A DNA stretch of 64,000 bases from Micromonospora arida (GTDB lineage Bacteria > Actinomycetota > Actinomycetes > Mycobacteriales > Micromonosporaceae). The stretch is taken from positions 1 through 64,000 of the forward strand of contig NZ_QGSY01000282.1 in the NCBI RefSeq assembly GCF_003857035.1. Reading direction: 5' to 3'. Position numbers and translations under genes: made by a program. The first letter of the stretch is position 1. Each line of letters starts with the position of its first letter. The notes beneath the pieces are model-generated. The model saw only the letters and a program-made list of their open reading frames with translations. It was not told the DNA's origin and searched no databases. Positions 16,518 through 24,930 of the stretch are shown piece by piece.

Positions 16518-17042
16518 ATGAACCGCAATCTCGTCAAGGCTCTGCAGGTCGCGTGGGAGTTGCCGGAGTTCCGCACCGGGGTGCGACACGTCGTCGATCT
16601 CGATGAGGTCGCGGTGCTGCTGGCCACGCTGTCCGTTCCGGACCATGACCACGAGGTGGAACGCAGCCTGCTGAGCCTGCTGCGGTCCGCCCTGGACACT
16701 GTCGAGATCCGCGAAGCGGTGTTGCTGCTGCTGGAGCAGGACGAGGTGCGCAGGCCGCTCGTCGCGGCGGCGGTGGAGCCGCTGGCGGACCGGCCGGGTC
16801 AGGCTGCCGCCATCGCGTCGGCGGCCGAGGATCCTGTGGTGCGGCGTGAGGTGCGGGCGGTGCTGGCCAGCGCCAAGGTGCGCGAGCTGATCTGGCAGGC
16901 GATCGAGAACCAGCTGAGCGAGGACCGGTTCGGTCTGATCCGCCGGGCGGCGGTGCTGTTCGTGCGGCACCCGAGCGTCCGGCGCCTCGCCTGGGCCCTG
17001 CGCCGGCACGGGGTGTTGCGGGAACTAGGCCGCAACCGGTGA
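16518..17042 (+). CDS. Hypothetical all-helical protein
   Basis: 174 residues (MNRNLVKALQVAWELPEFRTGVRHVVDLDEVAVLL). The sequence is almost entirely amphipathic helix with a recurring unit, seen in VEIREAVLLLLEQDEVRRPLV and VVRREVRAVLASAKVRELIWQAI, reminiscent of HEAT-like repeats. There is no signal peptide or membrane segment. I do not recognise the family. It stands between two hairpin terminators and is therefore probably its own transcription unit. Codon bias supports a real gene. Confidence 0.65.
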   Translation: MNRNLVKALQVAWELPEFRTGVRHVVDLDEVAVLLATLSVPDHDHEVERSLLSLLRSALDTVEIREAVLLLLEQDEVRRPLVAAAVEPLADRPGQAAAIASAAEDPVVRREVRAVLASAKVRELIWQAIENQLSEDRFGLIRRAAVLFVRHPSVRRLAWALRRHGVLRELGRNR

Positions 17043-17047
17043 TCGGC

Positions 17048-17076
17048 GCCAGCCGGTGCCACCGGCACCGGCTGGC
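17048..17076. terminator. Bidirectional terminator hairpin
   Basis: GCCAGCCGGTGCC (17048-17060) and GGCACCGGCTGGC (17064-17076) form a perfect 13-bp stem with a 3-nt loop, in the 52-bp gap between the convergent helical-protein and esterase genes. Confidence 0.8.
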
Positions 17077-17094
17077 ATGACCCTGGACGGCAGA

Positions 17095-18360
17095 TCACCG
17101 ACGACGGCGGGCCATCCACTGCCAGATGTGGGTGCCGTTGAGGCTCGGGTCGTTGCGGGCCACGTAGATCCAGGACCAGTGGCCGGGGAACTGGTAGCCG
17201 TTCCAGACGACGTTGTCGTACAGGCTGACCAGGGATCCCGGGATGAGGTCGTGGGCGTGGATCGTGTTGGTCTGGGGCGGCACCGTGTCGTCGTCGAGCG
17301 AGGTGACCAGCCAGGTCGGGGTCTGGATCTGCGCCAGTTCCGCGTCGGTGATCAGCGGCGGGCCCTCCCCGCTGAGCGGCTGGACGACGCCGCAGATCGG
17401 CACCGACGCGGCGAACAGGTCGGGGTAGGCGACTGTCATCTCCAGTGACATGTAGCCACCGTTGCTGCACCCGACCACGTAGATCCGGTCCGGATCGACA
17501 CGCTTGCGGCGGACGAGGTCCTGGACGATCTCGCGGATCAGCGGGGCGAACCGGGGGCCGTCCTCCATCCAGTAGGAGGTGCTCTGCGGAGCGACGACGT
17601 ACGCGCCGGAGAAGATCCGCTGGGCCTGCGGGGTGGCGAAGCCGAGTGCGCCCCGGTTGGCGCGCAGCGTGGTCTCGTTGTCGTAGTAGTCGTCGGGCAG
17701 TGAGGCGCCCTCGCCGCCGCCGTGCAGCCAGACGATCAGGGGTCGCCTACCGTGCCGGGGCGAGTGGTCGGGAGAGTAGAGCCGGTACTTCAGACCCGAA
17801 CCCGAGACGTGGTGGCTGAAGGCGTCGACCTCGGGGTTGGACAGCCGCCCCTGCACGAAGCGCGTGATGGTGAGCGGCGTGCCGTGGCGCCGGACGATCG
17901 GGGTGTTCTGGGTGATGGTGTAGACGAGGTCCAGCCGGACGTTGCGGCCCCTGCTCAGGATGTACCCGAGGGTGCCACCGCCGGGTTGGCCCTCGGCGTG
18001 GCTCAGCTCCAGCACGATGTTGCCGTGCCGGTCGAGCCGGGCGGCGGTCACCGTGCGGTCCAGGTCGTACTCGCTGAAGATCAGGTCGCCGGGGGCGATC
18101 GGGATCGGGCTGGTGGCCTTGGCGTGCACGCTGAACGTGCGCGGGGTCAGCCCGGCCGGGTCGATCGGCCCGAGCCGGGCGGTGTCGAGGGTGACCGAGG
18201 TGACCTGCTCACCGCCGTCGAGCGTTCTCGCGTCGAGGGTGAACCTCACGCTGGTGGGGTGGTGACCACCGGCGTGGGCGGCGACGCTGGGCAGGGCCAG
18301 GCCGATGGCGGCACCGGCCCCTCCGGCCAGAACGGTGCGACGAGTGACAGGCGTGGACAT
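17095..18360 (-). CDS. Tat-exported alpha/beta-hydrolase (PHB-depolymerase/esterase-like)
   Basis: 421 residues from the ATG at 18360. The signal MSTPVTRRTVLAGGAGAAIGLALPSVAAHAGG has a Tat-type twin-Arg motif (TRRTVL). A beta-rich N-terminal domain of about 170 residues precedes the hydrolase domain: oxyanion region PLIVWLHGGGEG, nucleophile elbow VVGCSNGGYMS, the acid Asp in TSLDDDTVPP and the likely catalytic His in WNGYQFPGHWSWIYVARND. Members of this prolyl-oligopeptidase/esterase group include feruloyl and acetyl xylan esterases, which would fit the neighbouring plant-polysaccharide enzymes; that role is inferred. The palindrome GACGATCGTC at 18385-18394 lies upstream. Confidence 0.85.
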   Translation of the reverse strand: MSTPVTRRTVLAGGAGAAIGLALPSVAAHAGGHHPTSVRFTLDARTLDGGEQVTSVTLDTARLGPIDPAGLTPRTFSVHAKATSPIPIAPGDLIFSEYDLDRTVTAARLDRHGNIVLELSHAEGQPGGGTLGYILSRGRNVRLDLVYTITQNTPIVRRHGTPLTITRFVQGRLSNPEVDAFSHHVSGSGLKYRLYSPDHSPRHGRRPLIVWLHGGGEGASLPDDYYDNETTLRANRGALGFATPQAQRIFSGAYVVAPQSTSYWMEDGPRFAPLIREIVQDLVRRKRVDPDRIYVVGCSNGGYMSLEMTVAYPDLFAASVPICGVVQPLSGEGPPLITDAELAQIQTPTWLVTSLDDDTVPPQTNTIHAHDLIPGSLVSLYDNVVWNGYQFPGHWSWIYVARNDPSLNGTHIWQWMARRRR

Positions 18361-18534
18361 GCGGCCCCCGTACCTCACGATTTAGACGATCGTCGATGGC
18401 ATCTCAACGTAACGCGGTGGAGATCAGCTGGCAACCGGTGTGGGGCACTGGACTCCACTCCGCCTGATCCACCGGCAACCAGGCCGCCCGCCTCGTACTT
18501 TGGGACGATCTGGAGTCGCACCACCGTTCGTACG

Positions 18535-19683
18535 ATGAATGCCATGCACCCTCGCCTGCACGCGGTTTTGGCCGAGCCGCGTGTCTCCCCCGCCCCGTCG
18601 CGGACGTGGCGCGACTGGGCGGTGATCGTCGTCCTCGGGCCGGCGATCGTGGTGGAAGGGATCGTCCGACCTGATCTGCCCTGGCGGGTGGGCTGCGTCG
18701 TCGTCGTGCTCGCGCTGCTGCCCACGCTCCTGTGGCGGCGTACGGCGCCGCTCGCGATGGTGGTGATCGCGTTCGGCTGCACGACGGTCGCGCCGTTCGT
18801 GCTGCCCGGCGATCCGTGCCAACTGTTCACGGCGAGCTTCCTGGTTGTCCTGGTGCACGCGCTGTTCCGCTGGGGTTCCGGCCGGGATGCCGTGATCGGC
18901 TCGTTCTTCGTGGTGGCCAAGGTGACGACCGCTGGTCTGGTCGGGTCGGTCGACGGTGGCGAGTTGGTCGCCGGCTTCGCGGTGATGTTCGCCGCCGCCA
19001 CGCTGGGTGTCGCGATCCGCTTCCGCGCCGCCGCCCGGCTGCGCGAACTCGATCAGGTGAAGCTGTTGGAGCGGGAGCGGCTCGCCCGTGACCTGCACGA
19101 CACTGTGGCGCATCACGTGTCGGCGATGGCGATCCGCGCCCAGGCCGGCATCGCCGCGTCGGCGACCCAGCCGGGTGCCGCCGTCGAGGCACTGCACACC
19201 ATCGAGGCCGAGGCGTCCCGTGCGCTGGCCGAGATGCGCGCGATGGTCCGCGTCCTGCGCCGCGACGAGCCCGCCGACCTGGCGCCCAACCCGCAGGTCG
19301 CCGACATCGGGCGGCTCGCCGGGCAGTTCCGCACCGGGCCCGCCGTGGACGTGGAGCTGTGCGGCGACCTCGGCGACCTTCCGCCCACTGTCGGCTCCGC
19401 GCTCTACCGCCTGGCCCAGGAGTCGGTCACCAACGCCCGTCGACACGCCCGCCACGCCACCCGCATCGAGGTCAGCGTCGCGGCCGACGACACGTCCGTG
19501 CGCCTGCGGGTCAGCGACGATGGCGAGGTCGGCGCCGCCCGTCCGGCCGGCCCTCCCGGTTTCGGCCTGGTCGGAATGAAGGAGCGCGCCGACCTGCTCG
19601 GCGGCACCTGCGAGGCCGGCCCCGATCCCGACCGCGGATGGACCGTCACGGCCGTGCTTCCGCGCGAGGGGGTCGGCGCGTGA
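18535..19683 (+). CDS. Two-component sensor histidine kinase, NarL/DesK type
   Basis: 382 residues from the ATG at 18535 (another ATG at 18544). Four to five membrane segments lie in the first ~165 residues (WAVIVVLGPAIVVEGIV, VVVVLALLPTLLW, APLAMVVIAFGCTTVAPFVL, FLVVLVHALF and LVAGFAVMFAAATLG). The dimerisation/phosphoacceptor helix LERERLARDLHDTVAHHVSAM (His near 190) is of the HisKA_3 class. The HATPase domain has ALYRLAQESVTNARRHA, RLRVSDDGEVG and GFGLVGMKERADLLGGT. The four-base overlap with the response-regulator gene confirms pairing. The signal is unknown. Confidence 0.93.
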   Translation: MNAMHPRLHAVLAEPRVSPAPSRTWRDWAVIVVLGPAIVVEGIVRPDLPWRVGCVVVVLALLPTLLWRRTAPLAMVVIAFGCTTVAPFVLPGDPCQLFTASFLVVLVHALFRWGSGRDAVIGSFFVVAKVTTAGLVGSVDGGELVAGFAVMFAAATLGVAIRFRAAARLRELDQVKLLERERLARDLHDTVAHHVSAMAIRAQAGIAASATQPGAAVEALHTIEAEASRALAEMRAMVRVLRRDEPADLAPNPQVADIGRLAGQFRTGPAVDVELCGDLGDLPPTVGSALYRLAQESVTNARRHARHATRIEVSVAADDTSVRLRVSDDGEVGAARPAGPPGFGLVGMKERADLLGGTCEAGPDPDRGWTVTAVLPREGVGA

Positions 19684-20342
19684 CGGTTCGCGTGCTCGTG
19701 GCGGACGACCAGGAGATCGTCCGTACCGGCCTCACCATCATCCTGAACACGCAGCCCGGCATCGAGGTCGTCGGTGGTGCCGGCGACGGCCGCCACGCGG
19801 TCGAACTCGCCCGGCGGCTCCGCCCCGACGTGTGTCTGTTCGACATTCGGATGCCGGGCATGGACGGCATCGAGGCCACCCGGGCGCTCGCCGGGCCAAC
19901 GGTCCCGGAGCCGCTCGCGGTGGTCGTCATCACGACCTTCGACCTCGACGAGTACGTGTACGCGGCGCTGCGGGCCGGCGCCCGCGGCTTCCTGCTCAAG
20001 GAGGCCGGACCTGACCTGCTCAGCCAGGCCGTGCACGCCGCCGCCAACGGGGACGCGCTGATCGCGCCGAGCGTCACCACGCGGCTGCTGAAGGCGTTCG
20101 CCGACGCGGATCCGGCCGCACCGCGCACGCAGCCCATCGAGGCGCTCACCGACCGGGAGGAGCAGGTCCTGGTCGCCGTCGCGCGCGGACGCACCAATCA
20201 GGAGATCGCCGACGAGCTCTACATCACGTTGAGCACGGTCAAGTCGCACGTCACCAGCCTGATGACCAAGCTGGGGGTGCGTAACCGGGTCGAGTTGGCG
20301 ATGTGGGCGTACGAGACCAACCGCCGCCGACGGCACTGGTGA
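19680..20342 (+). CDS. NarL/LuxR-family response regulator
   Basis: 220 residues from a GTG start that overlaps the kinase stop (GTGA). The receiver domain has LVADDQEIV, the phospho-Asp in CLFDIRMPGMDG near residue 53, the switch Thr in VVITTFDLDEYV and the Lys in FLLKEAGPD. The C-terminal LuxR helix-turn-helix is LTDREEQVLVAVARGRTNQEIADELYITLSTVKSHVTSLMTKLGVRNRVEL. It is the partner of the upstream DesK-type kinase. Targets cannot be told from this window; the DUF2306 membrane gene 98 bp downstream is a candidate. Confidence 0.95.
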   Translation: MTVRVLVADDQEIVRTGLTIILNTQPGIEVVGGAGDGRHAVELARRLRPDVCLFDIRMPGMDGIEATRALAGPTVPEPLAVVVITTFDLDEYVYAALRAGARGFLLKEAGPDLLSQAVHAAANGDALIAPSVTTRLLKAFADADPAAPRTQPIEALTDREEQVLVAVARGRTNQEIADELYITLSTVKSHVTSLMTKLGVRNRVELAMWAYETNRRRRHW

Positions 20343-20440
20343 CCGGCGGAAGTACGACGACGGCGTCCGACCATGGGCCGACCCGATCGCGGCCCTTGTG
20401 CCGATGAGCGAGGGCGGGTGCGGCGACCACCATCGGTGGC

Positions 20441-21085
20441 ATGACGATGCGCGAGTGGCGGCTACCGGCCGCGTTGATCCTGCTGGGCCTGATCCCGATG
20501 CTCGCCGGCGCGGGACGCCTCACCGAGCTGGGCAGCGGACCGGAGATCACCCCGGCCAATGCGCGCTTCGTCGCCGATCCGCTGCCGGTGGTGCTGCACA
20601 TCGTCGGCGCGGTGGTCTACACGATCCTCGGCGCGTTCCAGTTCGTGCCCCGTCTGCGCCGCCACTCCTGGCATCGCCGGGCCGGCCGCGCGCTCGTCCC
20701 CTGCGGGCTGACGGTCGCCTTCACCGGCCTGTGGATGGCCGTCGCGTACGACCTGCCGGCCCACGACAACGACGTGCTCGCCGGCATGCGACTCGTTTTC
20801 GGCTCGGCCATGGCCGGCGCGATCCTGCTCGGTCTCGCCGCCGTGCTACGCCGGGACATCGCCCGGCACCGCAGGTGGATGGCGCGCGGTTACGCGATCG
20901 GCCTCGGTGCCGGCACCCAGGCGTTCACCCACGCGCCGTACCTCATCGCGACCGGCGAGCAGCCCGACGGGAACGTCCGGGCCGGGCTGGTGGTCGCCGG
21001 CTGGTTGATCAACCTTGCGGTGGCTGAGTGGTACCTGCGCCGTCCGGCGCGGGTCGTCACCGCGCCGGCCCTCAGGCTGAGCTGA
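20441..21085 (+). CDS. DUF2306 integral membrane protein
   Basis: 214 residues, starting MTMREWRLPAALILLGLIPMLAGAGRL (alternative ATG at 20447). About six hydrophobic segments follow, among them VVLHIVGAVVYTILGAFQFVP, LTVAFTGLWMAVAYDL, MAGAILLGLAAVL and VAGWLINLAVAEWYL. The conserved HSWHRRAGR and RHRRWMARGYAIGLGAG motifs mark the DUF2306 family, whose function is not established. The stop overlaps the convergent IclR gene by 14 bp. Confidence 0.8.
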   Translation: MTMREWRLPAALILLGLIPMLAGAGRLTELGSGPEITPANARFVADPLPVVLHIVGAVVYTILGAFQFVPRLRRHSWHRRAGRALVPCGLTVAFTGLWMAVAYDLPAHDNDVLAGMRLVFGSAMAGAILLGLAAVLRRDIARHRRWMARGYAIGLGAGTQAFTHAPYLIATGEQPDGNVRAGLVVAGWLINLAVAEWYLRRPARVVTAPALRLS

Positions 21086-21893
21086 GCCCGCCGGCCGTCG
21101 GTGACCGGCTCAGGCCACCCCGGATGTCCTCCTCGATCCGCTTCGCGGCGGCCAGCAGCGGCGGGAGCAGCTCTCGACGGATCATCTCGAAGGACCCCCG
21201 GCTGGCGTGCGCGGAGACGTTCACCGCGGCGATCACCGACCCGTTCTCGCCGTGGATCGGCGCGGCCACCGAACGCAGCCCCTCCTCCAACTCCTGGTCC
21301 ACGATGGCGTAGCCCTGAGCGGCGATCTTCGTCAGGACGGCGCGCAGCTTGGCCGCGTCGGTGACGGTGCGCCGGGTCAGCGGCCGCAGCTGCGCGCTGG
21401 CGAGGTAGTCGTCCAGCCACTGCACCGGTTGAGCGGCAAGCAGCACCCGGCCCATGGAGGTGGCATACGCGGGGAACCGGGTGCCGACGCTGATCCCCAC
21501 GGTCATGATCCGCTTGGTGGGCACGCGGGCGACGTAGACCACCTCGTCGCCGTCGAGCACGGACACCGAGCAGGACTCGTGCACCTGCGCGACCAGCGCC
21601 TCCATGTGCCGCTGCGCGACCTCGGGCAGGCTCAGGCTGGACAGGTAGGCGTAGCCGAGTTCGAGGATCCGGGCCCGCAGCGAGAAGAGCCGGCCGTCGG
21701 TGTGCACGTAGCCCAACTCGACCAGGGTGAGCAGGAACCGGCGCGCCGCGGCCCGCGTCAACCCGGTCCGCCTGGCCACCTCGCTGAGCGTGAGCTGCGG
21801 ATGTTCGCCGTCGAACGCCCGGATCACCGCGAGACCGCGCTCCAGCGACTGAACGAACTCCGGCGACCTCGTCGCCTCATCGCTCACGCTCAC
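21072..21893 (-). CDS. pcaR: IclR-family regulator of the protocatechuate operon (PcaR-like)
   Basis: 273 residues from a GTG that overlaps the pcaC stop (GTGA). N-terminal winged helix: FVQSLERGLAVIRAFDGEHPQLTLSEVARRTGLTRAAARRFLLTLVELGYV. The effector-binding IclR domain carries LLAAQPVQWLDDYLA and AAQGYAIVDQELEEGLRSVAAPI. It resembles PcaR/PobR-type regulators, which respond to protocatechuate or 3-oxoadipate. Encoded last in the pca operon, it would be autoregulated. Candidate binding sites GTTCG-N5-CGRAC lie at 27311-27325 and 27469-27483. Function is inferred from family and context. Confidence 0.9.
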   Translation of the reverse strand: MSVSDEATRSPEFVQSLERGLAVIRAFDGEHPQLTLSEVARRTGLTRAAARRFLLTLVELGYVHTDGRLFSLRARILELGYAYLSSLSLPEVAQRHMEALVAQVHESCSVSVLDGDEVVYVARVPTKRIMTVGISVGTRFPAYATSMGRVLLAAQPVQWLDDYLASAQLRPLTRRTVTDAAKLRAVLTKIAAQGYAIVDQELEEGLRSVAAPIHGENGSVIAAVNVSAHASRGSFEMIRRELLPPLLAAAKRIEEDIRGGLSRSPTAGGLSSA

Positions 21894-22270
21894 CCGGCCT
21901 CCTGCCGCAGGGTCTCCCGGGCCACCTTGAACGCCCGGTTCGCCGCCGGTACACCAGCGTAGACGCCGACCTGGAGCAGGACCTCCGCCACCTCCTCCGG
22001 GCTGAGCCCGTTGCGCAGCGCGGCCCGGACATGCATCGCCAACTCCTCGTCGTGGTGCAGGGCGGCGAGCACGGCGAGGGTGACGCAACTACGGGTCCGC
22101 CGGTCGAGGCCCGGCCGGCTCCACACCTCCCCCCAGGCGTAGCGGGTGATGAAGTCCTGGAAGTCGGCGGTGAACTCGTCCGTGCCGGCGATCGCCCGGT
22201 CCACGTGCGCGTCACCCAGCACCTGTCGACGTACCGTCATGCCCGCCTCGTGCCGCTCGCGGTCGTTCAT
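21890..22270 (-). CDS. pcaC: 4-carboxymuconolactone decarboxylase
   Basis: 126 residues (MNDRERHEAGMTVRRQVLGDAHVDRAIAG). It matches the carboxymuconolactone decarboxylase family along its full length, with FQDFITRYAWGEVWSRPGLDRRTRSCVTLAVLAAL, the conserved LHHDEELAMHVRAALRNGLSPEEVAEVLLQVGVYAGVPAANRAF and a short tail. It converts 4-carboxymuconolactone to 3-oxoadipate enol-lactone with loss of CO2. In many actinobacteria PcaC is fused to PcaD as PcaL; here the two are separate, joined by a one-base TGATG overlap. Confidence 0.95.
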   Translation of the reverse strand: MNDRERHEAGMTVRRQVLGDAHVDRAIAGTDEFTADFQDFITRYAWGEVWSRPGLDRRTRSCVTLAVLAALHHDEELAMHVRAALRNGLSPEEVAEVLLQVGVYAGVPAANRAFKVARETLRQEAG

Positions 22271-23046
22271 CAGTCACCACGTCCCTCGTGGAAGTGCTCC
22301 AACAGGAGTCGGCACACCTGCTCGGGCTGCTCGACGTTGGCCAGGTGCGCCGCCGCGTCGACCACCGCCAGCCGGGCCCGTGGGATGCGCCAGACGATCT
22401 CGCGGGCGTGCTCCACCGGGGTGGCCGGGTCGTCCGCGCCGGCGATGACCAGCGTCGGCGCGGCGACCCGGCCGAGGTCGGGTCGGAGGTCCATCGCGGC
22501 TATCGCTTCGCAGCAGGCGGCGTATCCGGCCGGCGACGTCGCGGTCAGCATGGCGCGGTGGGTGGCGACCACCTCCGGCCGGGCGGCGGCGAAGGCCGGG
22601 GTGAACCAGCGGGCCACCACCGCGTCGGCGATCGCCGGCATTCCCCTGGCGCGTACCGTCGCGGCTCGGGCCCGCCACTGCTCGGCGGGGCCGAGCGACG
22701 CCGACGTGCAGAGCAGCGCCAGCCGCCGCACCCGGTCGGGCGCGTACGTCGCGAGCCACATGCCCACCATGCCGCCGAGGGACAACCCCGCGTAGTGGAC
22801 CCACGGCACGTCGAGGTCGTCCAGCGTCCGCAGCAACTCCCGGCCCAGCAGGTCCAGCGTGTACGGCCCGGGCGGCACCGCCGAGCGGCCGTGGCCCAGG
22901 TGGTCGTATCGGATGACCCGGAACCGTTGGGCGAGCGCCGACACCTGGGGTTCCCACATCGCGGCGGCGGTGCCGAGTGAGCTGCCCAGCAGCAGCACCG
23001 GCGCGGCGGCCGGGCCGTCGACGGTGAGATGCAACCGGGTGGTCAT
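22270..23046 (-). CDS. pcaD: 3-oxoadipate enol-lactonase
   Basis: 258 residues, an alpha/beta-hydrolase. LLLGSSLGTAAAMW forms the oxyanion region, FRVIRYDHLGHGRS follows, the nucleophile is in YAGLSLGGMVGMWLA, the acid in VIAGADDPATP and the His in VVDAAAHLANVEQPEQV. It hydrolyses 3-oxoadipate enol-lactone to 3-oxoadipate. The start overlaps the pcaB stop by four bases (ATGA). Size and context are standard for PcaD. Confidence 0.93.
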   Translation of the reverse strand: MTTRLHLTVDGPAAAPVLLLGSSLGTAAAMWEPQVSALAQRFRVIRYDHLGHGRSAVPPGPYTLDLLGRELLRTLDDLDVPWVHYAGLSLGGMVGMWLATYAPDRVRRLALLCTSASLGPAEQWRARAATVRARGMPAIADAVVARWFTPAFAAARPEVVATHRAMLTATSPAGYAACCEAIAAMDLRPDLGRVAAPTLVIAGADDPATPVEHAREIVWRIPRARLAVVDAAAHLANVEQPEQVCRLLLEHFHEGRGD

Positions 23047-24383
23047 CCGCCCGCTCCCCGGACGGCGGCCAGGGCGCGGTCGACGAACCGGCCGGCCGAG
23101 CCGAGCCAGCGGTACGGGTCGAGCGCCTCGGCCAGGTCCGTGTCGGACAGGTGGGCGCGGACCTCGGGGTCGGCGAGCAGCGCGGCGCGGAACGAGGGTT
23201 CGGCGGCGGCGCGGGTCACCAGATCGTGTGCGACGCGGCGGCCGACGGCGGGCGCCAGGCGCGCGGCGACCGCCTCGGCGAGCAGGAGGCCGCCGGTCGC
23301 GTCGAGGTTCTCCCGCATCCGCTCCGGACGGACCTGGAGCCCGGTCAGCATCCGGGCGCACCGGGCGGTGGCCCCACCGGTCAGGTGCAGCAGATCGAGG
23401 AGCGGCTCCCACTCGGCGTGCCAGCCGCCCGCGGCCCGCTCGTGCTCCTGCACCGCCGCGGCGAACAGGGTGGCGACGAGACCCGGACCGCGTCGCGCCG
23501 CGGCGGTGACGAGGATCGAGTCAACCGGGTTGCGCTTGTGCGGCATGGCCGAGGAGCCGCCTCGTCCGGCGCCGCCCTCGGCGACCTCACCCACCTCGTT
23601 CTGGGCGAGCAACCCGACGTCGAGCGCGATCTTGCCGGCGGCCACCAGGAGCCCACCGAGGGCGGCGGCCAGGTCGAGCCAGGGTTGACGGCGGGTGTGC
23701 CAGGGCAGCGGGCTGGGCGGGAGGCCCAGGTGCGCCGCGAACCGCTCGATGACCTCGGCGCCGGCCGGGCCGAACGCGGCCAGGGTGCCGACCGCGCCGC
23801 CGAGTTGCGCGGGCTGTGCGGCGCGGACCTGACGCAGTCGGTCCCGGGCCTGGACCAGACCGGTCAACCAGCCAGCGGCCTTGAGCCCGAAGGTGCTGGG
23901 TGCCGCCTGCTGCCCGAGTGTCCGGGCGACCATCACGGTGTCCCGGTGGGCATGGGCCAACCGGGCGGCGGCGTCCACTGCCCCGTCGAGGTGAGCCAGC
24001 AGCGGCCCGAGCGCCCGCACCGCCACCAGGACCAGCGCGGTGTCCAGCACATCCTGGCTGGTCGCTCCGCAATGCACCCAGGCTCGGGCGTGCTCCGGCA
24101 CGGCGGCGGTCAGCTCTCCCACGAGCGGGACGACCGGGTTTCCGGTGGCGTCGGCGGCCCGGCCCAGCGCCGCCGGGTCGTACCGCTCGGCACGGCACTG
24201 TTCGACGATCGCCTCGGCCGCCGACACGGGCACGATGCCGGCGTCCGCCGCGGCCCGGGCGAGCGCGGCCTCCACGTCGAGCATCGCCTGGAGCAGGGCC
24301 TGGTCGCTGAGTTCCGCGTCGACGTCCGGGGCACCGGAGAGGCCGCCGAGCAGGCCGTCAGAGGGCGAAGAAGACGGTCTCAT
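23043..24383 (-). CDS. pcaB: 3-carboxy-cis,cis-muconate cycloisomerase
   Basis: 446 residues from the ATG at 24383 (MRPSSSPSDGLLGGLSGAPDVDAELSDQALLQAMLDVEAALARA), overlapping the end of pcaG by 26 bp. It belongs to the fumarase/aspartase superfamily: HCGATSQDVLDTALVL, TLGQQAAPSTFGLKAAGWL and the signature loop GGSSAMPHKRNPVDSI near residue 285, with the catalytic Ser. It lactonises 3-carboxymuconate to 4-carboxymuconolactone. Residues after 360 carry the usual C-terminal helices. No anomaly is seen. Confidence 0.95.
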   Translation of the reverse strand: MRPSSSPSDGLLGGLSGAPDVDAELSDQALLQAMLDVEAALARAAADAGIVPVSAAEAIVEQCRAERYDPAALGRAADATGNPVVPLVGELTAAVPEHARAWVHCGATSQDVLDTALVLVAVRALGPLLAHLDGAVDAAARLAHAHRDTVMVARTLGQQAAPSTFGLKAAGWLTGLVQARDRLRQVRAAQPAQLGGAVGTLAAFGPAGAEVIERFAAHLGLPPSPLPWHTRRQPWLDLAAALGGLLVAAGKIALDVGLLAQNEVGEVAEGGAGRGGSSAMPHKRNPVDSILVTAAARRGPGLVATLFAAAVQEHERAAGGWHAEWEPLLDLLHLTGGATARCARMLTGLQVRPERMRENLDATGGLLLAEAVAARLAPAVGRRVAHDLVTRAAAEPSFRAALLADPEVRAHLSDTDLAEALDPYRWLGSAGRFVDRALAAVRGAGG

Positions 24384-24930
24384 GGTCGCCCTGAAGGTGG
24401 ATGTCGAACCGGAACCCGTCCACGGCGGGACTCGCCAGCAGAGTGCCACGGCGGTCGGCGTCGACGCTGCGCAGCACGGGGTCGGCAGCGTTCGCCGTCG
24501 ACTCGTCGGGGAAGTAGAGCCGGGTGACGAGGCGGTGCAGCAGCCCGCGCCCGAAGACCGACAGGGTCAGGTGGGGGGCTTCGGTGCCGCCGTCCGGCTC
24601 GGGCAGCGCACCGGGCTTGACGGTCAGCAGCCGGTACCACCCCTGCCCGTCGGTCTCGCTCCGCCCGAATCCGCGAAAACCCGCGAGCGCGGACGGCCGG
24701 GCCCCCCGGGGGTCGTCCGGATGGTCGAACCAGCCCTCCGGGTCGGCCTGCCAGCTCTCCACCATCGCGTCGACCACCGGCGTCCCGGTGCCGTCGACGA
24801 TCCGACCGCTGATCCAGAACGCGCCCGGCGTGCCCTCGGGCACCACGTACGGGCCGTCGGGCCAGCGCAGGCCGATGTGCAGGTACGGCCCGACGGTCTG
24901 CGCGGGCATGACGCCCAACTGCTCACTCAT
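24358..24930 (-). CDS. pcaG: Protocatechuate 3,4-dioxygenase alpha subunit
   Basis: 190 residues (MSEQLGVMPAQTVGPYLHIGL). The intradiol dioxygenase core shows ISGRIVDGTGTPVVDAMVESWQADPEGWFDHPDD, then GWYRLLTVKPGALP, PHLTLSVFGRGLLHRLVTRLYFPDE and FDIHLQGDHETVFFAL. As usual for alpha subunits, it lacks the Tyr/Tyr/His/His iron ligands that the beta subunit carries. With PcaH it opens protocatechuate between its hydroxyls. The start overlaps the end of pcaH by 8 bp. Confidence 0.95.
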   Translation of the reverse strand: MSEQLGVMPAQTVGPYLHIGLRWPDGPYVVPEGTPGAFWISGRIVDGTGTPVVDAMVESWQADPEGWFDHPDDPRGARPSALAGFRGFGRSETDGQGWYRLLTVKPGALPEPDGGTEAPHLTLSVFGRGLLHRLVTRLYFPDESTANAADPVLRSVDADRRGTLLASPAVDGFRFDIHLQGDHETVFFAL